In this document: one piece after another, positions 14,062 to 22,045 of the stretch | How positions within the stretch are numbered: the first letter of the stretch is position 1 | How the letters are laid out: each line of letters begins with the position of its first letter | Source: a virus | Length of the DNA: 35,185 bases | IMG/VR virus record: IMGVR_UViG_3300025892_000059 | Span: 1 to 35,185 of that record | Reading direction: 5' to 3' (one strand) | The notes under the pieces: generated by a model | Database searches by the model: none | What the model saw: the letters and a program-made list of their open reading frames with translations, nothing else | What the model was told of the DNA's origin: nothing | Position numbers and translations under genes: made by a program

Positions 14062-15207
14062 ATGGCAGAACAACAATCACCAAATTTTAATCCAACCGAA
14101 CCTGGATATTATCCCAATAGTGGAAACACTAATAGTGGTAATACTAATAGTGGTAATGATACCCCTCCAACTCAAACACCAACACCAATTCCAACACCAA
14201 CTCCCGAACCAATTCCAAATGATATAGTAAGTACTATTGAGGATATTGATGGTGATGGATATGTAGAATCAGTTAGGACTGATATTAAATCAGGTAGAGA
14301 ACAATTCAGAAGTATTAGAGATAGGTTCAATGAAGATGCTGAAGTAATCATAAAAGAATCGGTAGGTGATTTTGATATAAATGGATTAATCAGATTATAT
14401 AGAGATTCTTTAATACCAGAAGAAAAATCAGTTGGAACTACTTGGGATAGTAGACGAGCTAAGTATCCACAAATATCAATAGACTTTAATAAATATGATA
14501 TAGAATCCTCTATAACAATATTAGATAATCCAGATATCAATTTCGATTTTTTACTATGTTTAAAAGATGGAACGGAAGGTATACCTGATTTATATGCAAC
14601 TAAAAAACTAATGGATATACTTGCAGATGATTATTATAATCAAAAACCATTTGCTGTAAATTCGGTAATTCAAAAAGAAAATATTGTAGTAGTTGATATA
14701 AAACCATTAAAAGAAAAGGTTGAAGCATTACGAGCAAAAGAACTTAGTATTAATCTAAATAGAAACGAAATAGCTGGTCAAGTTGAGGTTAGAAAAAACT
14801 TATTTGTATATTCTAATTATCAAGTAGGTTATGGTGGAGTATTGGAAGCAACACCTACTTATGATATAATTGAATTAATTAAATATATAAGTTGGGTTGT
14901 AACAAAACCAGCAGCAAATTACGATGATAGATTAATACCTGCCAATGTGTTGGGTGATTTCGATGGATACTCACCAGAGGAAGAAAGTGTTCCAGCTGAT
15001 TCACCATCAGAACAAACCGATACACAAACAACTGATAATGGTGATACACCACCACCTCCACCTGGTCAATATACACCAATAGGAAGAATGGGAGTATCTG
15101 CTGGAGAAACTGTATTTAAAGATGGTGATTATTGGGAATGGGATGCTGAGTTTGAAACTTGGATTCTTGATAGAGGTGCAGATGGAAGAAGAGATTATAT
15201 AGATTAA
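14062..15207 (+). CDS. Probable late structural protein, Pro-rich termini
   Basis: 381 residues. The N-terminus holds three SGNTN-type repeats (about 19-33) and a Thr/Pro tract (TPTPIPTPTPEP). A DIDGDGYVE loop (about 63-71) could bind calcium. The middle (about 75-300) is a mixed alpha/beta region that I do not recognise (KYPQISIDFNKYDIESSI, VQVEVRKNLFVYSN-like strands). The C-terminus has PPPPPGQYTPIGR and a Trp-rich end (DGDYWEWDAEFETW). No signal peptide. The late-type promoter suggests a virion component or assembly factor. Confidence 0.6.
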   Translation: MAEQQSPNFNPTEPGYYPNSGNTNSGNTNSGNDTPPTQTPTPIPTPTPEPIPNDIVSTIEDIDGDGYVESVRTDIKSGREQFRSIRDRFNEDAEVIIKESVGDFDINGLIRLYRDSLIPEEKSVGTTWDSRRAKYPQISIDFNKYDIESSITILDNPDINFDFLLCLKDGTEGIPDLYATKKLMDILADDYYNQKPFAVNSVIQKENIVVVDIKPLKEKVEALRAKELSINLNRNEIAGQVEVRKNLFVYSNYQVGYGGVLEATPTYDIIELIKYISWVVTKPAANYDDRLIPANVLGDFDGYSPEEESVPADSPSEQTDTQTTDNGDTPPPPPGQYTPIGRMGVSAGETVFKDGDYWEWDAEFETWILDRGADGRRDYID

Positions 15208-15244
15208 AACATTCCTAATTTTACCAAAAAACTTATTTACTTTC

Positions 15245-15253
15245 ATATTTATA
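15245..15253 (+). promoter_or_regulatory. Late-type promoter motif ATATTTATA
   Basis: ATATTTATA followed by ATTG, 27 bases before the ATG at 15281. It lacks the GAAAGG extension seen at 14035 and 29816. Confidence 0.5.
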
Positions 15254-15280
15254 ATTGTAACAACTTAACATTTATAGGTT

Positions 15281-15640
15281 ATGAAGAAAAAACCACTAGC
15301 AAATGTTGAGTGGAGAAAGTATTTCTCTCTCAATAATACCACACTTAATGAGTATTTGTATAACTACGGAGATGACTTTCTTACCCAATCCCTATTTCTT
15401 TTAATTGACGCCCATAGAAGAAATGTACCTTCTATTATATTAATTGAATTTTCTAATTTGGATATTGTATCCATAGTAGAAAAGAAGGATTATATGTTGG
15501 CGTTGCATAGATTACTAAATTTATGTGAACGAATGGAAAAATATGAAATTTGTGCTGAGATTGTTAAATACGAAAAAACAATCAAACCCAAACGAACAAG
15601 TCCATCTAAAAAATCGCATAAGATAACAATTACAAATTAA
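15281..15640 (+). CDS. Hypothetical protein, 119 aa
   Basis: 119 residues, mostly helical (FLTQSLFLLIDAHRR, DYMLALHRLLNLCERMEKYE) with a basic, Lys/Ser-rich tail (KPKRTSPSKKSHK). The N-terminus contains ANVEWRKYFSLNN. No membrane segment or known motif. It begins 27 bases after a late-type promoter and ends 3 bases before phoH, so part of phoH expression may be late. Not recognised. Confidence 0.6.
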   Translation: MKKKPLANVEWRKYFSLNNTTLNEYLYNYGDDFLTQSLFLLIDAHRRNVPSIILIEFSNLDIVSIVEKKDYMLALHRLLNLCERMEKYEICAEIVKYEKTIKPKRTSPSKKSHKITITN

Positions 15641-15643
15641 AAA

Positions 15644-16306
15644 ATGGCAGAGAACATCAAGAAGGTTCCACCTAAAGGTAAGATTAAATTTAACTTATCC
15701 TTATCAGATGAACAAAAGTTAGCAAAAACAGCAATCCTTTATCACCCTTACAATTTTATTCAAGGTAAAGCAGGTTCTGGTAAAACGTTATTAGCAGTAC
15801 AAATAGCATTAGATATGTTTTTTACTCGGCAAATAAATAAAATAGTTATAACAAGACCAACTGTTTCAAATGAAGATAATGGATTTCTTCCTGGCTCATT
15901 GGATGAAAAGATGGAACCTTGGTTAGTACCAATTCGTTCCAATATGAGAAAGGTTTATAATAAACCAGCCATTTTAGAAAAGATGGAACAAGATGAGAAA
16001 ATTGAATTAGTTTCGTTAACACACTTTAGAGGAAGAACATTTGAAAACTCAATAGTAATAGTCGATGAATATCAAAACCTAACTAAATCACAATTAGGAA
16101 TGGTATTAGGTAGATTAGGTAAAGGTTCTACTATGATACTTTGTGGAGACCCTCAACAAATTGATTTAAAGTTTTCGAATGATTCAGCCATACATGATGT
16201 TCCTAAATTGAAAGATTCAAAATACGTTTACTATACTCATTTGGTAGATAACCATAGACATGAGGCATTAGATGAACTACTTAGATTACTAAGTGCATAT
16301 CAATAA
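15644..16306 (+). CDS. phoH: PhoH-like ATPase
   Basis: 220 residues. Walker A GKAGSGKT (41-48), preceded by the family's YHPYNFIQ strand, TRPTVSNEDNGFLPGSLDEKM (about 69-89), and Walker B IVIVDEYQN (about 135-143), then GRLGKGSTMILCGDPQQID. PhoH proteins are SF1-helicase-like ATPases; some are RNA helicases or nucleases, and they are common in marine phages. The N-terminal domain of cellular PhoH is absent, as usual in phages. A rho-independent terminator follows 18 bases after the stop. Confidence 0.92.
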   Translation: MAENIKKVPPKGKIKFNLSLSDEQKLAKTAILYHPYNFIQGKAGSGKTLLAVQIALDMFFTRQINKIVITRPTVSNEDNGFLPGSLDEKMEPWLVPIRSNMRKVYNKPAILEKMEQDEKIELVSLTHFRGRTFENSIVIVDEYQNLTKSQLGMVLGRLGKGSTMILCGDPQQIDLKFSNDSAIHDVPKLKDSKYVYYTHLVDNHRHEALDELLRLLSAYQ

Positions 16307-16324
16307 AAATTATTAAAATTTATT

Positions 16325-16366
16325 AAAAAAAGTTGGGAAAACATTTGGTAGTCTCAACTTTTTTTT
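16325..16366 (+). terminator. Rho-independent terminator after phoH
   Basis: AGTTGGGA (16331-16338) pairs with TCTCAACT (16352-16359) with one G-U pair; the stem is lengthened by an A-run (from 16325) pairing with the T-run (to 16366). The T-run also belongs to the spacer of the next promoter. The weak A-T base makes it bidirectional in appearance. Confidence 0.75.
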
Positions 16367-16375
16367 GTATATTAG
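16344..16375 (+). promoter_or_regulatory. Bacteroidota-type promoter embedded in the phoH terminator
   Basis: TTTG at 16344-16347 lies in the terminator loop, then 20 bases including the terminator's T-run, then TATATTAG at 16368-16375. The next gene starts at 16433, giving a leader of about 50 nt. Confidence 0.75.
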
Positions 16376-16388
16376 TGTTGTAATTGAG

Positions 16389-16405
16389 TGGGAGTGATTC
16401 TCCCA
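16389..16405 (+). promoter_or_regulatory. Hairpin near the 5' end of the leader
   Basis: TGGGAG-TGATT-CTCCCA, a perfect 6-bp stem with a 5-base loop, starting about 5-8 bases after the expected transcription start. There is no T-run after it, so it is not a terminator. A 5' stability hairpin is the simplest reading. Confidence 0.5.
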
Positions 16406-16432
16406 AAACGTTAAACCTTAAAACACTAAAAT

Positions 16433-16744
16433 ATGAAAAGTAAATTTGATTTCTGGCTTGAAAAAGTAAACAAAGAAAGAGAAACATATTGGAATAATAA
16501 TTTCTCATACAAACCATACGAACCATTAGAAGTTAGTAAAGGTAGTAAATACCTTAAAATTATGGATGGTACTACCGTTTGGGCATTCATCTCTATGGTG
16601 GATGGTGAGTTAAAACAATCACCAATCAAAAAAGGAGACCTATTAAAACCTGCTGGTTGGAGAACTCCTGCTAAACATAGTAGGGGTAACATCTTTGATG
16701 GTACTGATAACTGGAGTTATTACGGACCAGAATACTTAAAATAA
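16433..16744 (+). CDS. Conserved phage protein, unknown function
   Basis: 103 residues, rich in Trp and Lys, beginning MKSKFDFWLEKVNKERETYW and containing GSKYLKIM, VWAFISM and a C-terminal GWRTPAKHSRGNIFDG signature. I recall small proteins with this AK-x-x-RGNI ending in T4-like marine phages and some other phages, without known function. Expressed as a single gene between the promoter at 16344 and that at 16757, so probably early. Confidence 0.7.
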   Translation: MKSKFDFWLEKVNKERETYWNNNFSYKPYEPLEVSKGSKYLKIMDGTTVWAFISMVDGELKQSPIKKGDLLKPAGWRTPAKHSRGNIFDGTDNWSYYGPEYLK

Positions 16745-16756
16745 ATGAGAAAAAGC

Positions 16757-16787
16757 TTGTATATGTTAAATATATTTTGTATATTTA
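16757..16787 (+). promoter_or_regulatory. Bacteroidota-type promoter for the nucleotidase operon
   Basis: TTG at 16757-16759, 20 bases, TATATTTA at 16780-16787 (last base A instead of G). Expected transcription start near 16793. Confidence 0.65.
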
Positions 16788-16828
16788 CATAGTAAATGAG
16801 TGATAATAATAACCCTTTAAACCAATTA

Positions 16829-17308
16829 ATGAAGAAAAAAATAATTTATATCGATATGGATGGAGTCTTAGTTGACTTGGGAAAAGCTTTTGATAAGTTT
16901 TTCAAATTACATCCGTATTTAAAGGAAAGATACAAAGATAATCCTGACCACATTCAAGGTATTTTCAGAAACGCACCTCCAATGGAGGGAGCTATTGAAG
17001 CTGTTAAAAAACTTGCTGAAAGTGGTAAATATGAATTGTTTATAGCTACTTCAGCTCCTTGGGGAAATCCAATGAGTGGTTCTGATAAAAGATTTTGGGT
17101 TGAAGATTACTTTGGAAATCTATTTCACAAAAAAATATTTGTAACACATAGAAAGGATTTGTTAGTTGGTGATTATCTTATCGATGATAGAACTAAGAAT
17201 GGTGCTGGTGAGTTTGATGGTGAGTTATTACAATTCGGTATCAATTGGGAAACTGGTAAGGAAGGGCCTTATCCAAATTGGGATTCAATTTTAGATTACT
17301 TATTATAA
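16829..17308 (+). CDS. 5'(3')-deoxyribonucleotidase (HAD superfamily)
   Basis: 159 residues from ATG 16829. HAD motif I is IYIDMDGVLVDL (nucleophile D9, D11), motif II FIATSAPWGNP, motif III K-x-LLVGDYLIDDRTKNGAGEF with the metal-binding DD. The family dephosphorylates deoxynucleoside monophosphates and is common in phages, where it adjusts the dNTP pool. An in-frame ATG at 16796 would add 12 polar residues, but it lies only about 3 bases after the expected transcription start, so I prefer the downstream ATG, which also gives the usual family N-terminus (MKKKIIYIDMDG). Overlaps the next gene by one base. Confidence 0.88.
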   Translation: MKKKIIYIDMDGVLVDLGKAFDKFFKLHPYLKERYKDNPDHIQGIFRNAPPMEGAIEAVKKLAESGKYELFIATSAPWGNPMSGSDKRFWVEDYFGNLFHKKIFVTHRKDLLVGDYLIDDRTKNGAGEFDGELLQFGINWETGKEGPYPNWDSILDYLL

Positions 17309-17880
17309 TGAAAGATAAACACAGAAAAGAACAAACTGAAAAAATAACAATTAAATTGTTAAAATTTATTGCATTGTTATTATTTGTATTAGTTTCTCTT
17401 ATATTCATAACAAGTTGTGAGGATAATATTATTGATGAATTGCCTGATAACTATACAATGCAATTGGATGGTAGATTAGATACAACCGATGAAGGTTTGT
17501 ATAAATTAGAACTAAACTCATCGGATAACTCTATTCAGACTATTCATACAATAGGTGGAACACTTTTAAATAATGGTGAAGAACCATATCCACAATTGGT
17601 TGAATGGGAATCATCACACAATTGGACTTTAAATGATACGGCATATGTTATCGTTAGAAGAACAATAAATGTATTGGGTAATTGGGTTACAATTGATACT
17701 TCATATGTGACTGGATTCAATGGGAGTAGTGTTCCAACTATTAATGAGTTTTCTTATAGTGGAGATGGTGGAGAAATAAACACAGTAATTGCACCAATAG
17801 ATGAAATGGTAGGTGATACACTTATTGTTAAAGCAAGATTTGAAGATATAGAAAAAACTATTAGAATAGTATTAGAATGA
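17308..17880 (+). CDS. Lipoprotein of unknown function
   Basis: 190 residues from ATG 17308, which overlaps the upstream stop codon. A long charged n-region (KDKHRKEQTEK) precedes a hydrophobic helix and a lipobox (LIFITSC; Cys about residue 39). The mature part looks all-beta (YTMQLDGRLDTTDEGLYKLEL, TAYVIVRRTINVLGNWVTIDTSYVTG, TLIVKARFEDIEKTIRIVLE), like an Ig-type fold. It sits among early nucleotide genes rather than in the envelope clusters, so it may act early, for example in superinfection exclusion; that is a guess from position. Confidence 0.65.
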   Translation: MKDKHRKEQTEKITIKLLKFIALLLFVLVSLIFITSCEDNIIDELPDNYTMQLDGRLDTTDEGLYKLELNSSDNSIQTIHTIGGTLLNNGEEPYPQLVEWESSHNWTLNDTAYVIVRRTINVLGNWVTIDTSYVTGFNGSSVPTINEFSYSGDGGEINTVIAPIDEMVGDTLIVKARFEDIEKTIRIVLE

Positions 17881-18251
17881 GAAAAGTAAAACTACAAGTT
17901 ACACCACTAACCGATGAAACTTTTAAAAGACAGGGTTGGTCAAAACATATCTCAAATGATTATGAGGGTACTCCTGATTTCATAGAAAATAGAGAAGATA
18001 TTAAAGAGGGTGATGAGTTAGATAAGGCTTATTTTTGGACACTACCTATTCCAAAGGAGAGAACTGATAAATATGCACCACGTTTTGTAACTAACTCATC
18101 TGATGATGAAATGGAGTTAGTAAGTATGGGTTTAAAACCAGACCAATATTTCGTTGAGATATTAGATTTCGATGGATTGGGGTTTTGTACAACCGAAGAA
18201 GAATTAGAAGTATTATATAGAGCGTTAACATCAAAATATATAGAAGAATGA
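17877..18251 (+). CDS. Hypothetical protein, 124 aa
   Basis: 124 acidic residues, soluble, with no recognised motif. The start MRKVKLQVTPLTDETFKRQGW and a C-terminal FVEILDFDGLGFCTTEEELEVL-like segment suggest a small alpha/beta domain. It overlaps both neighbours by 4 bases and is therefore part of the unit from the nucleotidase to the HD hydrolase. Confidence 0.6.
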   Translation: MRKVKLQVTPLTDETFKRQGWSKHISNDYEGTPDFIENREDIKEGDELDKAYFWTLPIPKERTDKYAPRFVTNSSDDEMELVSMGLKPDQYFVEILDFDGLGFCTTEEELEVLYRALTSKYIEE

Positions 18252-18934
18252 TTAGAAATTACACCGAAGAACAATTAGAAGCAAACTATAATAGATTTAT
18301 AGCAGCTATCAAAAAAGTGTTTACTGGAGATAGGTTAGAAAAACTACTCCATATGTATTCACCTGATGAATTGGGGAACGAACTAGCAATGGCACCAGCA
18401 AGTGGTAAACTAAACTTTCACTCGGCATATCCTGGTGGATACATAGACCACGTAATGAATGTAGCTACAAATGCTTACAAAATTAAAAAGATGTTTGAAG
18501 CAAGTGGTGGTATTATTAACTTTACCGATGAGGAATTATTATTTGCAGCATTCCATCATGATTTAGGAAAGTTAGGGGATGGTAAAGAACCATATTACTT
18601 ACCACAAACATCAGAGTGGCATATGAAAAATAAAAAGGAATACTTTACTCACAATCCAAAGTTACAATACTTTGATGTAACCGATAGAGCATTTTGGTTA
18701 TTGAATCAATATGGAATTAAATATACTCAGAAAGAACAATTGGGTATTCATATGGCTGATGGTTTATACAATGATGCTACTAAGAAGTATTTCATTTCTT
18801 ATAACGAAGATTTTCAAGTAAAAACCGATTTACCATATATTCTACATTGGGCTGACCATATGAGTACTAGAATAGAGAATTCGGAATATAGAAAATCAAC
18901 TGGAATGTATGACAACATTTCCGAAAACTTTTAA
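18248..18934 (+). CDS. HD-domain phosphohydrolase
   Basis: 228 residues. First metal His in GGYIDHVMNV (H68), then FHHDLGKLG (H103-H104-D105), the classic HD pair, and a likely further ligand in LHWADHMS near residue 202. This layout is seen in phage HD proteins and in YhaM-type 3'-5' exoribonucleases or dNMP/dNTP hydrolases; the OB-fold of YhaM is absent. With a nucleotidase and dCMP deaminase nearby, nucleotide hydrolysis is the likeliest role, but RNA cleavage is not excluded. Last gene of the four-gene overlapping unit. Confidence 0.78.
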   Translation: MIRNYTEEQLEANYNRFIAAIKKVFTGDRLEKLLHMYSPDELGNELAMAPASGKLNFHSAYPGGYIDHVMNVATNAYKIKKMFEASGGIINFTDEELLFAAFHHDLGKLGDGKEPYYLPQTSEWHMKNKKEYFTHNPKLQYFDVTDRAFWLLNQYGIKYTQKEQLGIHMADGLYNDATKKYFISYNEDFQVKTDLPYILHWADHMSTRIENSEYRKSTGMYDNISENF

Positions 18935-19018
18935 TAAATCGGAAAAAACGTCATCTTTAATCAATTGGTATGGATTTGGTAATATATGGATTGTATGTTT
19001 AACTTAAAAAAGAAAAGT

Positions 19019-19396
19019 ATGATTTTTACAATTGATAATTTATTTAACGAACTATCTCCTTTAAGAAATGAGAAGTTTAATTGGGATTCAGCACTCCCAA
19101 ACAATCAAGGAAACTATTCCATCACTACATTAGAAGATGGTAAGCAAGAACTTATTGTAAGTGTTGTAGGACACAATCCAAAGAATGTGGATGTTGATGT
19201 TACTGAAGGTATTATTACAGTTAAAGCAATTGCCAAAAAGGTAAATGCAGTAGTTGGTGATGTAAACCTACAATTCAAAGTTGGAAAAGATTTTGATGGA
19301 ACAACATCAGAAGCATCTATTGAAAATGGTGTGTTAAGAATCGTTATGGACAAAAAAGAAGAAAGAAAATCTAAAAAAGTAAAGATTAGATTTTAG
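19019..19396 (+). CDS. hsp20: Small heat-shock protein Hsp20
   Basis: 125 residues from ATG 19019 (an in-frame ATG at 18986 would add 11 residues). The alpha-crystallin domain runs from GNYSITTLEDGKQELIVSVVGHNPKNVDVDV to the end, with the typical ENGVLRIVM strand and a basic KVKIRF end in place of the usual IxI tail. Hsp20 proteins hold unfolded proteins for refolding and are frequent in T4-like marine phages, probably helping folding of virion proteins. A possible -7 box (TATGTTTA, 18994-19001) would favour the downstream start. A strong terminator follows. Confidence 0.85.
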   Translation: MIFTIDNLFNELSPLRNEKFNWDSALPNNQGNYSITTLEDGKQELIVSVVGHNPKNVDVDVTEGIITVKAIAKKVNAVVGDVNLQFKVGKDFDGTTSEASIENGVLRIVMDKKEERKSKKVKIRF

Positions 19397-19414
19397 TTTT
19401 AGTGATGTTAGTTA

Positions 19415-19448
19415 AAAGAGGGGAGATTACAAAAAATCTCCCTTTTTT
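19415..19448 (+). terminator. Rho-independent terminator after hsp20
   Basis: GGGAGATT (19421-19428), loop ACAAAA, AATCTCCC (19435-19442), then six T. A-rich bases before the stem can pair with the T-run. This is the clearest terminator in the window and separates hsp20 from the late gene at 19489. Confidence 0.88.
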
Positions 19449-19457
19449 GATTATTTA

Positions 19458-19466
19458 ATATTTATA
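19458..19466 (+). promoter_or_regulatory. Late-type promoter motif ATATTTATA
   Basis: AATATTTATATATACGAA, 22 bases before the ATG at 19489 and directly after the hsp20 terminator, so it starts a new transcription unit. Confidence 0.6.
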
Positions 19467-19488
19467 TATACGAATAAAGAATGTTATT

Positions 19489-19662
19489 ATGAAAGCAGAA
19501 TACAAAGAAAAGGCAGAATCATACTTAGAGGGAATTGAAAATTCCAATAAAGTAATTGGTGAAATGTTAGAAGGAAAAAGACCTTCCAATCAAGCAGACG
19601 CTTTAAAGTTAACGAAGAAGATTCAAAGGTTATTGGAACTTACTCGAACTTTAATTGGCTAA
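19489..19662 (+). CDS. Small helical protein, 57 aa
   Basis: 57 residues from ATG 19489 to TAA 19660-19662. The product (beginning MKAEYKEKAESYLEGI, ending LLELTRTLIG) is highly helical and basic. It has its own late-type promoter and lies 8 bases before the next gene, which supports real translation. No family recognised. Confidence 0.6.
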   Translation: MKAEYKEKAESYLEGIENSNKVIGEMLEGKRPSNQADALKLTKKIQRLLELTRTLIG

Positions 19663-19670
19663 AACCCCAC

Positions 19671-21026
19671 ATGAAATTTAGAACTTTATTGTTAGGATTA
19701 TCAGCATTGTTTGTAGCATTCAATGCAGCATTCTTCTCCGTAAGTGGTTTATCTAAACTATTTGCTGGAGCAGCATTCTCTGTAATAATAATGGCAAGTT
19801 CATTAGAACTAGCAAAACTTATAACTGCTGGTTATCTATACAACTATTGGGAAAAGATAAACAAATCATTTAGGTTATACCTAAGTGGAGCAGTTCTTAT
19901 TTTAATCCTTATAACATCTTTAGGTATCTATGGATTCTTAACATCCGCATTTCAAGATACATTCAATCAATTCAGTATAAAAGAAAAACAATTAGCATTC
20001 TTACAACAAAAAGAAAAGTTTTGGGGTGATGATGTAATACGATATGATGAAGAACTTAAAAGAATCAGTAATAACATTAGTACTCTTTCTAATGCGAAAT
20101 CTCAATCAATCCAAGTACGAGACACCTCGGTGGTTGGGGGCGTTAGAACAACCATCTCTACTTCCGAACTTAGGATTTCACAAAAACGTATTGAAGTTGA
20201 AGAAGAGAATCGTAAAGGTGTTCAATCAAAAAGAGAAGTAGCAGCAGATTCATTACAATCAATTCAATTAAAAATATTAGATGTTGAATCATCAGAAGGT
20301 GTATCATCTGAATTAGGTCCATTAGAATATCTAAGTGGATTGTTGGATAGACCTATGGATGTTATTATCAATTGGTTTATTCTAATTATTATCTTTGTAT
20401 TTGACCCACTTGCAGTTGCATTAGTAATTGCTTTTAACAACGCATTAAAAGTTGATAGGGGAATTGTTGATAAAGAAAAGATAATTCGTAAGAGAGAACT
20501 ATACGATGAGGAGCCAGAAGAAGATGATGGCTTTTGGACTGAAGAAGAGATGGAAGATTTTAGAAATCAATTTGATGTTGATGATGAATTGGCAAATGAA
20601 GAGTTTGATAATGAAGATTTAGATTTCTCACCAAAAGATATTTCAAAAATGGTAGAAGAATCTGAAAAGGAATCAGAACCTAACGAAGAGTTAAAAGAAG
20701 CTGCAAAGAATTATAAAAAAAAAGTTGATGAAACCGAATCATTAACAAAGGATACTACACGTAGAGGAATTGATATTGATGGTGATGGTACTATTGATGG
20801 ATATGATAATGATGGGGATGGATTAATAGATGAACCAGCTCCTTCATCATCTCGTAGAGCACAATATGTAATGAATGAAGTTCCATTTTATGCTAGACCT
20901 AATTTCAATTGGGGTGATAGAAGTAAGTGGATAAATAACCAAAATGCAGTAAACTATTGGTTAACATATGTAAAAAACGAAAAGGATACAAGCTATCCTG
21001 ACAACTTCGATTCAAAAACTTATTGA
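19671..21026 (+). CDS. Four-helix membrane protein with Ca-binding-type repeat
   Basis: 451 residues. Three hydrophobic segments near the N-terminus (about 4-24, 30-54, 63-86) and one near 225-250 (VIINWFILIIIFVFDPLAVALVI). Between them is a coiled coil of about 110 residues (QLAFLQQKEKFWGDD... to ...LQSIQLKILDVE). The C-terminal 190 residues are very acidic and then contain DIDGDGTIDGYDNDGDGLID (about 366-385), a thrombospondin-type-3/EF-hand-like calcium loop pair. I recall similar membrane proteins with a central coiled coil in T4-like marine phages, without known function. Expressed late by its position after 19458. Confidence 0.65.
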   Translation: MKFRTLLLGLSALFVAFNAAFFSVSGLSKLFAGAAFSVIIMASSLELAKLITAGYLYNYWEKINKSFRLYLSGAVLILILITSLGIYGFLTSAFQDTFNQFSIKEKQLAFLQQKEKFWGDDVIRYDEELKRISNNISTLSNAKSQSIQVRDTSVVGGVRTTISTSELRISQKRIEVEEENRKGVQSKREVAADSLQSIQLKILDVESSEGVSSELGPLEYLSGLLDRPMDVIINWFILIIIFVFDPLAVALVIAFNNALKVDRGIVDKEKIIRKRELYDEEPEEDDGFWTEEEMEDFRNQFDVDDELANEEFDNEDLDFSPKDISKMVEESEKESEPNEELKEAAKNYKKKVDETESLTKDTTRRGIDIDGDGTIDGYDNDGDGLIDEPAPSSSRRAQYVMNEVPFYARPNFNWGDRSKWINNQNAVNYWLTYVKNEKDTSYPDNFDSKTY

Positions 21027-21032
21027 AATAAA

Positions 21033-21064
21033 TTTGGTTTTTAAATATTTTTTTCGTATATTTG
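21033..21064 (+). promoter_or_regulatory. Bacteroidota-type promoter for uvdE
   Basis: TTTG at 21033-21036, 20 bases ending TTTTTTTCG, then TATATTTG at 21057-21064, a full match to the consensus. A TTG at 21062 lies inside the -7 box, so translation must begin downstream, at 21092. Confidence 0.8.
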
Positions 21065-21091
21065 TTTATAACAAATGATAAATCCAACGAA

Positions 21092-22045
21092 ATGAATTTA
21101 GGATACGCTTGTATTAATATGACTCTATCGGGTCAAAAACCAAAAGTAACTACCAATCGTTCAATGATTAAAAGAACATTCTTAGAAAGGGGTGTTGAAT
21201 ACGCAACGGAATTGGGATTACAAAACGCTAGAGATTTATATAAGATTTTAGAATGGAATAATGAGAATGGTATTAAACTATTCAGATTATCTTCTGAGAT
21301 GTTTCCTTGGGGTTCTGAATATGAGATAGAGAAATCACCACACTATCTTAGAATCAAAACTATATTAATGGCTTGTGGTAACTACGCTAAAAAAAATGGT
21401 ATTAGGATTACTTCACATCCTGGTCCATTCAATGTATTAGTTTCACCAAGACCTCATGTTGTAGAAAATACAATTACTGATTTAGAATTACATGGTAAGA
21501 TATTTGATTTGATGGGATTAGAACAATCACATTATAATAAAATCAATATCCATTGTAATGGAGTTTATGGAGATAAAGAATCAGCAATGAAACGATTTTG
21601 TGAAAACTTTAAAAGATTATCACCATCAGTAAAAAGTAGATTAACAGTTGAGAACGATGATAAAGCATCAATGTATTCAGTAAAAGATTTGATGTATTTA
21701 AACGAACAAATTGGAATACCAATTGTATTTGATTATCATCACCACAAATTTTGTACAGGTGGATTAACTGAAGAAGAGGCATTAAAGTTGGCAATATCAA
21801 CTTGGCCTGAAGATATTAAACCAATAGTTCATTACTCTGAAAGTAAAGCATTGCATGAGGAGAATGATAAACTAAAACCACAAGCACATTCAGATTATAT
21901 TAACAAACTTCCTAAGTTATATGGAACGGATGTTGATGTTATGGTAGAAGCAAAGGCAAAGGAACTTGCGATTATACCACATATGGCAAAATTTAATGTA
22001 TGTGAATATAGTGGATTGTTAAACACACAAAGTTACGCAGAATGA
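21092..22045 (+). CDS. uvdE: UV damage endonuclease (UVDE family)
   Basis: 317 residues. A UVDE TIM-barrel: the N-terminal LGYACINMTL, LRLSSEMFPWGS-like FRLSSEMFPW, the HPGPFNVL loop with a metal-ligand His, KINIHCNGVYGDK, LTVENDD with the conserved Glu, and PIVFDYHHHKFC. UvdE nicks 5' to UV dimers and other lesions and starts an excision repair path that needs no UvrABC. Normal length for the bacterial core enzyme. Surface marine phages suffer strong UV damage, and T4 uses DenV for the same need. It heads an early unit and overlaps the cupin gene by 4 bases. Confidence 0.9.
   Translation: MNLGYACINMTLSGQKPKVTTNRSMIKRTFLERGVEYATELGLQNARDLYKILEWNNENGIKLFRLSSEMFPWGSEYEIEKSPHYLRIKTILMACGNYAKKNGIRITSHPGPFNVLVSPRPHVVENTITDLELHGKIFDLMGLEQSHYNKINIHCNGVYGDKESAMKRFCENFKRLSPSVKSRLTVENDDKASMYSVKDLMYLNEQIGIPIVFDYHHHKFCTGGLTEEEALKLAISTWPEDIKPIVHYSESKALHEENDKLKPQAHSDYINKLPKLYGTDVDVMVEAKAKELAIIPHMAKFNVCEYSGLLNTQSYAE

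Noticed and set aside
16389-16405. Second rho-independent terminator
   Set aside because: The hairpin has no T-run after it and sits just downstream of a promoter, so it is treated as a leader hairpin.
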